Shown: piece by piece, positions 37,125-46,010 of the stretch
Layout: each line of letters begins with the position of its first letter
Position numbering within the stretch: position 1 is the first letter of the stretch
Assembly (NCBI GenBank): GCA_001769855.1
Contig: MEPP01000022.1
Location: forward strand, 105,702-169,701
Length of the DNA: 64,000 bases
Origin: Bdellovibrionales bacterium GWA2_49_15
GTDB lineage: Bacteria > Bdellovibrionota > Bacteriovoracia > Bacteriovoracales > Bacteriovoracaceae
Direction of reading: 5' to 3'
Position numbers and translations under genes: made by a program
Notes under the pieces: model-generated
Database searches by the model: none
What the model was told of the DNA's origin: nothing
The model's input: the letters and a program-made list of their open reading frames with translations, nothing else

Positions 37125-38734
37125 TAGCTATTCCTTCCTTTGGCCATCTCAATAAATTTCCCAAAGATTGGATGGGGAGCATAGGGACGACTCTTAAACT
37201 CCGGATGAAATTGGCAGGCAATGAAGAAAGGATGGGAAGATAACTCAATCATCTCAACTAAGTTGAGCTCACGATTGGTACCGGAAATAACCATCCCGGC
37301 CTTTGTGAGGGTTTGAACAAATTCATTATTCACCTCAAGGCGGTGACGATGCCGCTCGCTGATTTGATCCGCATTATAAATTTTGGCCGCCAAAGTATCT
37401 TTCTCTAAATGACAGTTATAGGCCCCTAGACGCATGGTCGCCCCTTTCTGCCCATCTTTGGATTGGCCTTGCATATAATGAATCACGTAAGTTCCGGGCC
37501 AGGAAAATTCCTCACTTGTGGCATCTTTTATCCCTGCCACGTGACGAGAGTACTCAATGATGGCAAGCTGCAAGCCGAGACAAATGCCGAAAAAGGGAAC
37601 CTTATTTTCCCGTGCGTAGCGAATGGCGCGGATTTTACCTTCCGTTCCGCGTTCACCAAAACCACCGGGAACTAAAATACCATGGACGTTGGAAAGAATT
37701 TCGGTCTCTCGTCCGTCATTTTTTTCCAAATCTTCCGCATCAATATAAACAGGTTCGAGCTTGACCTGATTGGCGATGGCCCCGTGTCTCAGGGCCTCAT
37801 CGAGCGATTTATAGGACTCAATCAGCTCCGTATATTTTCCCACAATCCCGATTTTCACCGTACACAGAGGATGATCAAAGTTATAAACCACACGCTCTAA
37901 ATCTTGGACATTCGGTCGCGCCGTCCACATGCCAAGAAGCTCGGCCACTTTCTCATCCAACCCTTGACGGTGGAAATCGAGCGGAAGCTTGTAGATGCTG
38001 TCCACATCGATCGACTTAAAGATCTGGCCGGCGGTTACGTTGCAGAAGAGGGCCAATTTTTCGGCAATCGAATGATCGAAATCGCGATCAGATCGGCAAA
38101 TTAGAATATCGGGAACCAGACCCAAGGAACGCAATTCTTTAACCGAGTGCTGCGCCGGTTTTGTTTTCAACTCTCCCGCTGCCGCGATATAGGGCAGTAA
38201 CACCAGGTGAATAAAGAGGACATTGTCGGTGCCTACATCAAGGGAGAACTGGCGAATGGCCTCCAAAAAAGGCTGAGATTCGATATCACCCACGGTTCCG
38301 CCAATCTCGCCCAACAGAAGCTCACAATCCTCAGCGGCGAGATGAATCCGATTTTTGATCTCGTCTGTAATATGAGGGACGACCTGAACGGTCTTGCCCA
38401 GATATTTCCCCTCGCGCTCCCTTTCAATCACGCTCATGTAAACTTGTCCGGTGGTAAAGTTACACGAGCGCTTGAGAGTCAGGGCGGTGAATCTTTCGTA
38501 ATGTCCCAAATCCAAGTCCGTTTCGGCCCCATCATCGGTAACAAAAACCTCTCCATGCTGGGTTGGACTCATCGTCCCCGGATCGACGTTGATATAGGGA
38601 TCCATTTTAAGCATCCCGATTCTAATACCACGACGCTCCAGCAAGGCCGCCAGACTGGCGGATGCCAATCCCTTCCCCAGAGAGCTGGTCACGCCGCCCG
38701 TGATAAAGATAAATTTCTTAGTTGTTTTGACCAC
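37124..38734 (-). CDS. pyrG: CTP synthase
   Basis: PyrG aminates UTP to CTP using glutamine and ATP. The 536-residue enzyme opens with KFIFITGGVTSSLGKGLASAS and MDPYINVDPGTMSP in the synthetase half. The glutaminase half has the oxyanion region VPGGFGERG, nucleophile in FFGICLGLQ, and CQFHPEFKSRP. The GTG at 38734 is chosen because AAGGAG sits 6 nt upstream; an upstream TTG at 38749 would include the Shine-Dalgarno itself. It overlaps the end of kdsB by 17 nt. The CMP-KDO pathway needs CTP, which fits this operon. Confidence 0.96.
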   Translation of the reverse strand: MVKTTKKFIFITGGVTSSLGKGLASASLAALLERRGIRIGMLKMDPYINVDPGTMSPTQHGEVFVTDDGAETDLDLGHYERFTALTLKRSCNFTTGQVYMSVIEREREGKYLGKTVQVVPHITDEIKNRIHLAAEDCELLLGEIGGTVGDIESQPFLEAIRQFSLDVGTDNVLFIHLVLLPYIAAAGELKTKPAQHSVKELRSLGLVPDILICRSDRDFDHSIAEKLALFCNVTAGQIFKSIDVDSIYKLPLDFHRQGLDEKVAELLGMWTARPNVQDLERVVYNFDHPLCTVKIGIVGKYTELIESYKSLDEALRHGAIANQVKLEPVYIDAEDLEKNDGRETEILSNVHGILVPGGFGERGTEGKIRAIRYARENKVPFFGICLGLQLAIIEYSRHVAGIKDATSEEFSWPGTYVIHYMQGQSKDGQKGATMRLGAYNCHLEKDTLAAKIYNADQISERHRHRLEVNNEFVQTLTKAGMVISGTNRELNLVEMIELSSHPFFIACQFHPEFKSRPYAPHPIFGKFIEMAKGRNS

Positions 38735-39485
38735 GCAGGACTCCTTCAATAATAGAAATATCTTCAGGACTATCGACGCCCAATAGTTCTTTATGAATGC
38801 TCAAGGCCCCCATACTTAAATTTCCTTCCAAGGCACGCAACTGCTCCAACTTTTCCCGCTTTTCCAGAACCGAAGTCGGCATGGCAAAAAACTTCTCAAG
38901 CGCTAAAGCCTTATAAGAGTACACGCCGACATGTAAGTTCCAATCCCCTTTGGGATCTCCGTGGGGAATGGGAGCGCGGGAAAAATAGAGACATTTTCCT
39001 TCTGGCGTGACGATCGCCTTGACCCTGTTAGGATTGCTAAATCCCTCGGAGTCATTTTTTCGCGGTCGAATGAGGGTGGTAATATCAAAAGTACTTTTCA
39101 GATGAAACTCAAAGAGAGGCACTAAATCTTGTAAATGCAGGAGAGGTTCGTCACCTTGCACATTGACCACGAGCGCGGGGGATTTTGCTTTTAAAAAGCG
39201 CTGATAGGCCAGAAAAACCCTCTCAGACCCTGACGCGACATCATCATCAACTCTCAACACTTCGCCGCCAAACTGCTTGACCGCATTTTCAATGCGTTCA
39301 TCATCAGTCACCACATAGACATCAACCGAATAAGGTATCTGCTTCGAAGATTTCGGAGATAAAGATAAATTTTGGTAGACATGCTGAATCATGGGACGAC
39401 CAGCTATTAAGGCCAATGGTTTCCCAGGAAAACGCATGGCCCCAAAACGGGCAGGAATTAAAATAACAATTCGCGGATAATCCAT
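38718..39485 (-). CDS. kdsB: 3-deoxy-manno-octulosonate cytidylyltransferase
   Basis: KdsB activates KDO with CTP to CMP-KDO for lipid A-core assembly. From the ATG at 39485 it is 255 residues, the normal size, starting at the conserved VILIPARFGAMRFPGKPL. VNVQGDEPLL and VKAIVTPEGKCLYFSRAPIP are further landmarks, with HVGVYSYK near 195. A longer frame up to 39614 exists but would add a non-homologous N terminus; the Shine-Dalgarno at 39485 is poor, so the start rests on family alignment. First gene of kdsB-pyrG-kdsA-kdsC-DUF493-gpsA. Confidence 0.93.
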   Translation of the reverse strand: MDYPRIVILIPARFGAMRFPGKPLALIAGRPMIQHVYQNLSLSPKSSKQIPYSVDVYVVTDDERIENAVKQFGGEVLRVDDDVASGSERVFLAYQRFLKAKSPALVVNVQGDEPLLHLQDLVPLFEFHLKSTFDITTLIRPRKNDSEGFSNPNRVKAIVTPEGKCLYFSRAPIPHGDPKGDWNLHVGVYSYKALALEKFFAMPTSVLEKREKLEQLRALEGNLSMGALSIHKELLGVDSPEDISIIEGVLRGQNN

Positions 39486-39666
39486 AGATTCAGTCGGCCT
39501 TTCTTTATCTGTCTGTTGTTTTTTGTATTTAGTCGAAACGTTTCCCATGAACCCATGGAGGTAGAATGTATCACTCTTGTAAAAACTCTGGAAAGCTATG
39601 TTACAGTTAAGCATAGCATTAGAGGCAACTTTGTGCCTAAAGTCCGACTGCTAGAGTAGGTTTCTT

Positions 39667-40002
39667 GTGAAAATTGCTATCCTTTATCTTATTCTCATGA
39701 GTCATCTGGGACTAGCGCAGGAATGGCTTGGCAATGTTATCACCGATCCTGCCATTTCAAAACGCTGTGATGATCTGGCCAAAAAGAGAGAGCAGAAACT
39801 TGGGCACAAGCAAAAATTAATGGCCCTCTTAAAACGTAATAATCATCTCCAAACAATCGCCCCCCGAAACCGACATACGGTCAAACTCAAACTAGAAATC
39901 AATGAAGGACAGCTCAACCAGGAACTTGATCTCACCCGCCTCACCATCGAACAATTAGAGGAAGGCATTATTCGCAAAGGCTGTCCGGGAATTGCTCTCT
40001 AA
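39667..40002 (+). CDS. Small exported protein of unknown function
   Basis: A 111-residue protein with a GTG start and a short signal peptide (residues 1-17, ending GLAQ). The mature part is basic and helical, with only two Cys (one near residue 34 and one near the C terminus in KGCPGIAL), possibly disulfide-bonded. It is not recognised. It precedes the TolC-like gene by 68 nt on the same strand, but that gene seems to have its own promoter. Confidence 0.6.
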   Translation: MKIAILYLILMSHLGLAQEWLGNVITDPAISKRCDDLAKKREQKLGHKQKLMALLKRNNHLQTIAPRNRHTVKLKLEINEGQLNQELDLTRLTIEQLEEGIIRKGCPGIAL

Positions 40003-40035
40003 GTTGGTCCTTCATCCATCCTGTGCATTGACCAC

Positions 40036-40064
40036 TTCACACATCATTTTTCATCCTCTATAGT
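40036..40064 (+). promoter_or_regulatory. Promoter for the TolC-like gene, possibly giving a leaderless mRNA
   Basis: TTCACA (40036-40041), a 17-nt spacer and TATAGT (40059-40064). The predicted +1 about 7 nt downstream coincides with the G of the GTG start at 40071, and no proper Shine-Dalgarno is present. Confidence 0.45.
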
Positions 40065-40070
40065 TTTGAG

Positions 40071-41798
40071 GTGGCAGAAAATAAATTTTTTAATCTCGTA
40101 AGTTTTGTTGCGCTTTTCATGGCTTTACCATCGTTTGGACAAAATGGAAGATTCGAACTCAACGATACTTTCAAACCGATCACGCTCAACCAGGTTATTC
40201 AGCAAGGTTTAAAAGAAAATCATGCTCAGAAATCCCGCGAGATGCAGGACACCATTCTTGAGCTTCAATGGGCCGGAGTCTGGGACTCTTTCTGGATTCC
40301 CACTCTCACCCTTTCACTTTCCACCGAGGCCCAGCGCATCGGTCGCATCCGAACGGGTTCCGCTCGTGAAACCGCCAATCCTAATGCACCGACAGGTCTG
40401 GCCAGTTTGAGCCTGGGAGACTATACCGTCTTCAATTGGGGAAAAGATTATCTTGATTATCTTAACAACAAGCAAACGATTCGACGGTCCAAGCAAATAT
40501 TGACTGAAGAAAAACGAGCTCTCAAGCACAAGATTATCATCTCATATTTTGATGTCCTCACCAAAAAAGAAATCGAGATGTCCATGCGTGATCAGCTACG
40601 CCATGCCTCATTCGTGTATCGTCTCAATCGAGAAAAAATTTCAGCACAAAAAATTGCCCGCCTCGATTATCATCAGGCAAGGGCCGAATTCCTTCGGGTG
40701 CAGGAAGAATACTATACCGCGAAAAGCAACCTGGACCAGGCACAAGAGCAGTTGGGGAATCTCATTGACGATGATCCCGGCACCCGTTATGTCTATCAGG
40801 AAACGCTGGAATATAAGGATTCCAAAGTTGAGTTCAATGAGGCCCAGGAAATGGCCAAGAAAAACTCTCCCGCCGTTTTGAGCACCATGGTCCAGCATGA
40901 AGTAGCCGATCGAAAGTTAGAAAAGGCCCGTCGAGAAAACTTACCCCTCCCCAAATTTACGATTGATTTGGGGGCCTACACACAAACTTTCGGTCGAAGT
41001 ACTTATGTTCAAGGATATCAGACATCCGCAGGCAATTCGGCCATCGAAATGGTGGCCACGGTTAACGCAACATGGACCCTTTACGGTGATGCCGGTTTTT
41101 TAAATAAGCGAGATCTCCAAGAAGCCAGTCTGAGCAAAGGAATCGCCGCGCGAAATTTCCTCGAAGCCAACGATTTTGTTTCGGCCCAGCTGCATATCCT
41201 TTTCGATAAAATCAGCAATTATCAAAAACAGATGGGCATTCTCGAACCGCGGCTTAAAAATGCGCGCAAAACCTTTGACGTCGCCTTGGATAACTACACC
41301 AAGAAGAAGGCCAACTTCACTGATTTCCTTCATGCTCTTCGTGATTTTACCGAAGCCGAGATTTCCAACGCCAACACAAAATTTCAGCACCTCAAGGCCA
41401 AAGTTGAGCTGGCAAGCATGGCAGGCGTGGAAGATTTTCCCGGCGAACGCTTTGAGGCCCTCGCCCTGAAGGCAAAATCTCTCGATGATATTATGAAAGA
41501 AAATGAGGACCTCCAGGAGCCTGAGGAAACCAGCAAAACCAAAAAGATGCGAAAGACTCCTCCTAAAGTGGAAGCTCCGAAAGAAGACACATCGGAAGGT
41601 GAAACTGTGCCCGAGACTTCGGCTCCCGTGTCAGAAATTCAAAGCGAGACCCCGAGTGAAACCGCCCAGCCTGAAGCAACTCCCACACCTTCAGCAGAAA
41701 GTATTCCTGAATCCTCGCCTACTGACCTCGATACAATTCCCTCCGCACCAATGCCGGAATCGGATGGTACAAGTCCGCCTGAAGGAAGTGCACCATGA
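40071..41798 (+). CDS. TolC-family outer-membrane efflux protein with acidic Pro/Thr/Ser-rich tail
   Basis: A 575-residue protein with a signal peptide (about 1-23, ending SFGQ). The next 430 residues show the OEP pattern: long coiled-coil helices in two repeats, with LNQVIQQGLKENHAQ at the start and short barrel-strand segments such as WIPTLTLSLSTEAQR. Unusually, the last 100 residues (from about 475) form a low-complexity Glu/Pro/Ser/Thr tail not seen in typical TolC. No inner-membrane pump or adaptor gene is adjacent. The stop overlaps the next OMP gene by 4 nt (ATGA). Confidence 0.78.
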   Translation: MAENKFFNLVSFVALFMALPSFGQNGRFELNDTFKPITLNQVIQQGLKENHAQKSREMQDTILELQWAGVWDSFWIPTLTLSLSTEAQRIGRIRTGSARETANPNAPTGLASLSLGDYTVFNWGKDYLDYLNNKQTIRRSKQILTEEKRALKHKIIISYFDVLTKKEIEMSMRDQLRHASFVYRLNREKISAQKIARLDYHQARAEFLRVQEEYYTAKSNLDQAQEQLGNLIDDDPGTRYVYQETLEYKDSKVEFNEAQEMAKKNSPAVLSTMVQHEVADRKLEKARRENLPLPKFTIDLGAYTQTFGRSTYVQGYQTSAGNSAIEMVATVNATWTLYGDAGFLNKRDLQEASLSKGIAARNFLEANDFVSAQLHILFDKISNYQKQMGILEPRLKNARKTFDVALDNYTKKKANFTDFLHALRDFTEAEISNANTKFQHLKAKVELASMAGVEDFPGERFEALALKAKSLDDIMKENEDLQEPEETSKTKKMRKTPPKVEAPKEDTSEGETVPETSAPVSEIQSETPSETAQPEATPTPSAESIPESSPTDLDTIPSAPMPESDGTSPPEGSAP

Positions 41799-42580
41799 CA
41801 AGAACCAAACTCTTCATCATTCTATTGGCGGCCAGTGTGTTTACGAATGCTCATCATGCTATTGCAGCCGACACAGTTCCACCAATGGAGCAGACACAAG
41901 AGCAGCAAATGGCACCACTTTCCGTACGAGATGCCATGGAACAGCTTAAGGTCACAGAAGGTGCAAAAGAAGAGTTAACGATCACCAGTCAAGATTCGGA
42001 TAGCGGCTTGAGTTCATCCTATAATTTAAAAGACGATAACTGGAAACTGGCCTTTGCCTATCATGTGAATTCCCATCCCCTGACCTTTTCTGATGTTGCA
42101 GGACTCGACTTCGCCATTGGCGCCAAAATGTGGCCTCGAACCTGGCTGATTGGATATATGGAAACTGCGAAAATAAGATTCAAGGCGATGAGCGAGTACA
42201 ATCAATGGCGTGATCTGAACACCTCCGAGCTGGAAAACACCTACGAGACAGCGGTGCTCTTCGGTCTTGGTCTCTCCTACGAGACAAGCTACATCCAAGA
42301 TTTCTTGGGATACGAGAAGATGTTTGAAACCATCACCGCCTCCGGGAGTTTTATACGTATTCATGAGTCCTATAAGAACGAGAATTATACCGGTCCTGGT
42401 ATTCGTGCCGATTATGGCGTGCATTATCGTTTTTCAAAGGCCATGCATCTCGGTCTCAAGTTTTCCTACAACTTATTTTCAACCAAGCGACCGGAAGGAT
42501 TTGTGGATGAACCGCAATCAATAAGACATCTGTCGATCTCGTGGACGAGTGTCGCTTTGGATTTTGCCATTTACTTTTAG
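41795..42580 (+). CDS. Predicted outer-membrane protein of unknown function
   Basis: A 261-residue protein with a signal peptide (1-24, ending AIAA). A short helical or disordered region (25-70) is followed by alternating strands with aromatic girdle residues. It ends SWTSVALDFAIYF, a C-terminal aromatic strand typical of barrel OMPs. Translationally coupled to the TolC-like gene through a 4-nt overlap, so a joint role is likely. purB starts 10 nt after its stop. Confidence 0.62.
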   Translation: MTRTKLFIILLAASVFTNAHHAIAADTVPPMEQTQEQQMAPLSVRDAMEQLKVTEGAKEELTITSQDSDSGLSSSYNLKDDNWKLAFAYHVNSHPLTFSDVAGLDFAIGAKMWPRTWLIGYMETAKIRFKAMSEYNQWRDLNTSELENTYETAVLFGLGLSYETSYIQDFLGYEKMFETITASGSFIRIHESYKNENYTGPGIRADYGVHYRFSKAMHLGLKFSYNLFSTKRPEGFVDEPQSIRHLSISWTSVALDFAIYF

Positions 42581-42590
42581 GAAATTCGAT

Positions 42591-43916
42591 ATGATTCCAC
42601 GCTATGAAAAAAGTGACATCTCAATTATCTGGGCCGATGAGAATAAATTTAAAACCTATTTGAAGGTGGAGCTGGCCATCTTGGCTTCCCTGGAAAAAGC
42701 GCAAAGGATACCGCCCGGCGTCTGTGAGAAAATTTCCAATACCGCCAAAATCGATGTGGCGCGAATTGAAGAGATCGAGAAAACTGTAAAACATGACATT
42801 ATTGCCTTTACCACCTCCATCACCGAGAAATTGCCCCCGGCCGTTGGCAAGTATTTCCATTTTGGTGTCACCTCTTCCGATATCATCGATACGGCCCTCA
42901 ATCTCCAGATAAAGGCCAGCTTAGATGTTATTTTTCCGATTTTTTCACAAACATTACACGCGCTCTATAAGCGGGCCGTGGAGCTGCAAAAGGTTATCAC
43001 GATAGGACGATCCCACGGGATGTATGCCGAGCCCATGAGCTTCGGCCAAAAACTTCTCGGCCACTACAGTGAGTTCTCACGCCGTTATCGAGACTTAAAA
43101 AAAATCTATGAGGAAGAACTGACCACCCAATTCAGCGGGGCGGTGGGAAATTACACGATCGTCTCCCCTGAACTTGAGGAGAGCGCTACGGCACGTCTTG
43201 GACTTAAGTGTGAAGCTGTCTCAACTCAGATCATTCCTCGCGATCGCATCGCTAAAATTTTATCCTGCACGTCTCTTTTGGCGGCCGCGATGGAAAGACT
43301 ATGCGTGGAACTTCGCCATCTCCATCGCAGTGAGGTTCACGAATTTGAGGAGGGTTTTTCCAAAGGACAAAAAGGTTCCTCCATCATGCCCCATAAAAAA
43401 AACCCTATCTCCAGTGAAAACCTCTCTGGCCTGGCAAGGGTTTTGCGCTCCCACTATCAGCTGGCCCTGGACAATGTCATTCTCTGGCATGAAAGGGATA
43501 TCAGCCATTCCAGCGCAGAACGACTCTATTTGCCCGATCACTTTGGCCTGCTTGCCTACGCGCTCGAGCGGCTATCGCAAACTATCGAGAATGGAAACTT
43601 TCTCGTCGAGGAAATTGAAGGCAGGGTCTGGAGTCAGTACAACTATCTATCCAGCTACTATCTCCATCAGTTGATTGAGCAAACCGATCACAAGAGAGAA
43701 GAACTTTATTATTTTGTGCAGGAGGCGGCCTTTCAAACCAAGGCCAGCAACCGCCCTGAGGCCTTTACCCAGGCGCTAGAAGCCATTTTGAAAAAAAATA
43801 ATATTCAAATTTCCTTGAGGGCATCGACCCAAGAGGAGATCAGACGCATCTATCTAGGCCATACGGCGCAGATCTTTGCACGAACAATGCGCGAATTTCC
43901 CTTACCTACGTTATAA
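42591..43916 (+). CDS. purB: Adenylosuccinate lyase
   Basis: PurB cleaves SAICAR to AICAR and adenylosuccinate to AMP. The 441-residue protein starts IPRYEKSDISIIWADENKF. The superfamily signature KGSSIMPHKKNPI is exact; the catalytic regions FHFGVTSSDIIDTALNLQ and TIGRSHGMYAEP are also present. TTAGGAA precedes the ATG at 42591, preferred over an upstream in-frame start at 42549 inside the OMP gene. The 3' end overlaps manC by 6 nt, tail to tail. Confidence 0.95.
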   Translation: MIPRYEKSDISIIWADENKFKTYLKVELAILASLEKAQRIPPGVCEKISNTAKIDVARIEEIEKTVKHDIIAFTTSITEKLPPAVGKYFHFGVTSSDIIDTALNLQIKASLDVIFPIFSQTLHALYKRAVELQKVITIGRSHGMYAEPMSFGQKLLGHYSEFSRRYRDLKKIYEEELTTQFSGAVGNYTIVSPELEESATARLGLKCEAVSTQIIPRDRIAKILSCTSLLAAAMERLCVELRHLHRSEVHEFEEGFSKGQKGSSIMPHKKNPISSENLSGLARVLRSHYQLALDNVILWHERDISHSSAERLYLPDHFGLLAYALERLSQTIENGNFLVEEIEGRVWSQYNYLSSYYLHQLIEQTDHKREELYYFVQEAAFQTKASNRPEAFTQALEAILKKNNIQISLRASTQEEIRRIYLGHTAQIFARTMREFPLPTL

Positions 43917-44993
43917 GAGATCGCGGTAGTTCGAAGATTTTTCCAAAAATTCCACGACCTGCTTTACCTGTTGAGCATCTTTCTTGGGCAACACCATAAG
44001 AACCTTGTCCGATTCCACAATCGCCAGATCATTGACATTAATCAGCGCCACAAATTTTGAAGGAGCAAAGACAATATTACCCTTGGCCTGGCTGGTATAG
44101 GCACCACGTACTTTTTCCAAAACATTCCCTTCATTTTGCTGACAAACACTTTCGAGCGCATCCCAGCTTCCCAGATCATTCCAATCAAAGGCGGCCTCCT
44201 GCACCAGAATCTTCTGGGATTTTTCCATCACGGCATAATCAATGGATTCCTTGGGCATCTTTTTATACACCGCCGCCACGGCGTTTTCGTCAGATTTTTT
44301 AAGGACGTCCATCAGTTCTTGCATATATTGATACATGGCAGGTGCGTAGGTCTTAAACTCATCCAAGAAAGTTCCGATGGGGCCCACGAACATTCCGGCA
44401 TTCCAATAATACCCACCCTCTTTTAGGTATTGGGTCGCCGTTTCTAAATTGGGTTTTTCCTTAAAAGCATTGACTTTAAAAAGGCCTTCATTCATCGACT
44501 GTTTTGCATTGATATAGCCATATCCCGTGTGGGGAAAATTAGGACGAATCCCGATTGTTACAATGGTCTTGTGCTTTTGTGCCGCCAGGAAGGCGGTATT
44601 TAAAGTCCTGCGAAAGGCCTCGGTGCCTAAAATCACATGGTCGGAAGGTAAGATGGCCACGACAGAATCGTGATTCACACCCTTTCCATGAACGAGTAAA
44701 TGGGCCAAGGCGAGTAAAATACATGGGCCGGTGTTCCTACCCTCTGGTTCAAAGATCAGACCCAAATTATTGATTAAGTTTTGTGAATTCTCGCGGGCCA
44801 ACTGCCCCTGCTCACGCACCGTCACGATAAAGCGATTCTCAGAAGGAATGAGTGGTTCTAAACGCAAGAGTGTCTGCTCCAAAAGGGAATGGCCACCCAC
44901 CAACTGCAGATATTGCTTGGGTTTAGCACTAACTGAATAAGGCCAAAAACGGGTTCCTTTTCCGCCGGCCATGACAACTGCAAAAAATGACAT
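43911..44993 (-). CDS. manC: Mannose-1-phosphate guanylyltransferase
   Basis: It makes GDP-mannose from GTP and mannose 1-phosphate for polysaccharide synthesis. The 360-residue protein has the nucleotidyltransferase signature VVMAGGKGTRFWPYS, AILPSDHVI and the active-site FKEKPNLETA with GYYWNAGMF. It lacks the extra C-terminal isomerase cupin of bifunctional ManC/AlgA. The ATG at 44993 has AAGGAG 8 nt upstream; an in-frame start at 45014 is less likely. It may use product from the phosphohexomutase at 13540. Confidence 0.9.
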   Translation of the reverse strand: MSFFAVVMAGGKGTRFWPYSVSAKPKQYLQLVGGHSLLEQTLLRLEPLIPSENRFIVTVREQGQLARENSQNLINNLGLIFEPEGRNTGPCILLALAHLLVHGKGVNHDSVVAILPSDHVILGTEAFRRTLNTAFLAAQKHKTIVTIGIRPNFPHTGYGYINAKQSMNEGLFKVNAFKEKPNLETATQYLKEGGYYWNAGMFVGPIGTFLDEFKTYAPAMYQYMQELMDVLKKSDENAVAAVYKKMPKESIDYAVMEKSQKILVQEAAFDWNDLGSWDALESVCQQNEGNVLEKVRGAYTSQAKGNIVFAPSKFVALINVNDLAIVESDKVLMVLPKKDAQQVKQVVEFLEKSSNYRDLL

Positions 44994-45051
44994 AAGACAA
45001 ACTCCTTGCCACAACTATACTTGCCTCAGTTAGCGCCGACAATCGCTCTCC

Positions 45052-45077
45052 ATTCACTGTGCTTAGGCACACTGAAT
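45052..45077. repeat. Inverted repeat between manC and rplY
   Basis: ATTCACTGTGC and GCACACTGAAT are near-perfect 11-bp arms (one mismatch) around TTAG. There is no T run on either side. It lies just beyond the rplY terminator and about 60 bp upstream of manC, so it could be a manC operator or a second RNA hairpin. Confidence 0.45.
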
Positions 45078-45110
45078 GTCATGTCGGCATACCGTACATC
45101 CTGTACATAA

Positions 45111-45135
45111 AAGAAAACCCCACTTGCGGTGGGGT
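45111..45135 (-). terminator. Intrinsic terminator after rplY
   Basis: A 7-bp stem ACCCCAC/GTGGGGT with a 5-nt loop. On the minus strand it is followed by TTTTCTT. Confidence 0.85.
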
Positions 45136-45179
45136 CGTCTTCCAATCGAAATTGTCTTACAGTATCGCTGTGGCGGAGA

Positions 45180-45866
45180 TCAGGCCACTTTTTTAGTCTT
45201 TTTCTCGTTTTTATCATGCGCTTTATCAGTCGTCGCTGTTGTGGTGGCAGCTGCTGTTGCGGTTTCATCAACTTCGGCCACAGTTTCAACGGCCACTGCA
45301 GTCTCTGTGGTCTCGATGGTTTTGAGTCTTGGATAATTGCAAGACACCAGCACCTTTTCCAGATCACTATCATCAAAGGTAAATTTATAGTTACCTGCGA
45401 TATCTTTCACATGAATGTTATCTCCGAGATCAAGGTTGGTGACATCAATTTTAATCTCATCCACCAGATCTTTCGGATATCCCTTGATCGTAACCTCATG
45501 ACAGGTTTCCTTGAGAATTCCCCCTGTCGAGGTTCCTTTGGCCTTACCCGTAAAATAAATGGGTACAGTCAAATGTGTCATCTCGTTGTTGTTCAAAATA
45601 TGCAAAGAGACATGAATCAGATCATCTCCCATCACACTCTTTTGCAACTCCTGCAGACCAACGGCATAAGTGCCCAGACCTTGCACTTTCACGTTGAATC
45701 TTTTTGCATGTTTTTGCAAACAGCTTCTCACCGCGGTCGCTGGAATCTGAATTTGAATAGTGTCGACGCCCTTGCCATAGAGGCAACCAGGCACCTGGCC
45801 TTCCTTTCTGAGAGTACTGGCCTTAACTTTGTCATTCCGTTTTTTCGCTTCAATAGTCATGTCCAT
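45180..45866 (-). CDS. rplY: 50S ribosomal protein bL25 (TL5/Ctc type)
   Basis: This 228-residue 5S-rRNA-binding protein is of the long Ctc form. The N-terminal L25 domain (1-95) begins with TIEAKKRNDKVKASTLRKEG and VPGCLYGKG. The TL5 C-terminal domain (about 96-190) includes VPIYFTGKAKGTSTGGIL and LGDNIHVKDI. The last 40 residues are an Ala/Thr/Glu-rich, low-complexity tail ending in Lys. AGGAGG precedes the start. The common partner pth is not downstream; instead the gene has its own terminator. Confidence 0.88.
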   Translation of the reverse strand: MDMTIEAKKRNDKVKASTLRKEGQVPGCLYGKGVDTIQIQIPATAVRSCLQKHAKRFNVKVQGLGTYAVGLQELQKSVMGDDLIHVSLHILNNNEMTHLTVPIYFTGKAKGTSTGGILKETCHEVTIKGYPKDLVDEIKIDVTNLDLGDNIHVKDIAGNYKFTFDDSDLEKVLVSCNYPRLKTIETTETAVAVETVAEVDETATAAATTTATTDKAHDKNEKKTKKVA

Positions 45867-45928
45867 TTTGAACCTCCTGATACATCGATTGGACGTTTAG
45901 CTCATCGACAGCTCGCGAGCAAATTTTT

Positions 45929-45964
45929 AAGGGAGATTTCCAAATAGATAAAAAAGGGAGATTT
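45929..45964. repeat. Short direct repeat upstream of rplY
   Basis: AAGGGAGATTT occurs twice, at 45929-45939 and 45954-45964, exactly 25 bp apart start to start. It lies in the rplY leader/promoter region; the function is unknown. Confidence 0.4.
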
Positions 45965-46010
45965 TGCCTAGGCGGCATCGGCAGTTTTTGCCGGAAACAA
46001 TAGATGACAC

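Noticed and set aside
38735..38749. Upstream TTG start for pyrG
   Set aside because: It would put the AAGGAG Shine-Dalgarno inside the coding frame; GTG at 38734 is correctly spaced.
45129..45947. A 272-codon plus-strand open frame opposite rplY
   Set aside because: It is antisense to a clear bL25 gene, has no Shine-Dalgarno, and its composition mirrors the Ala/Thr-rich tail on the other strand.
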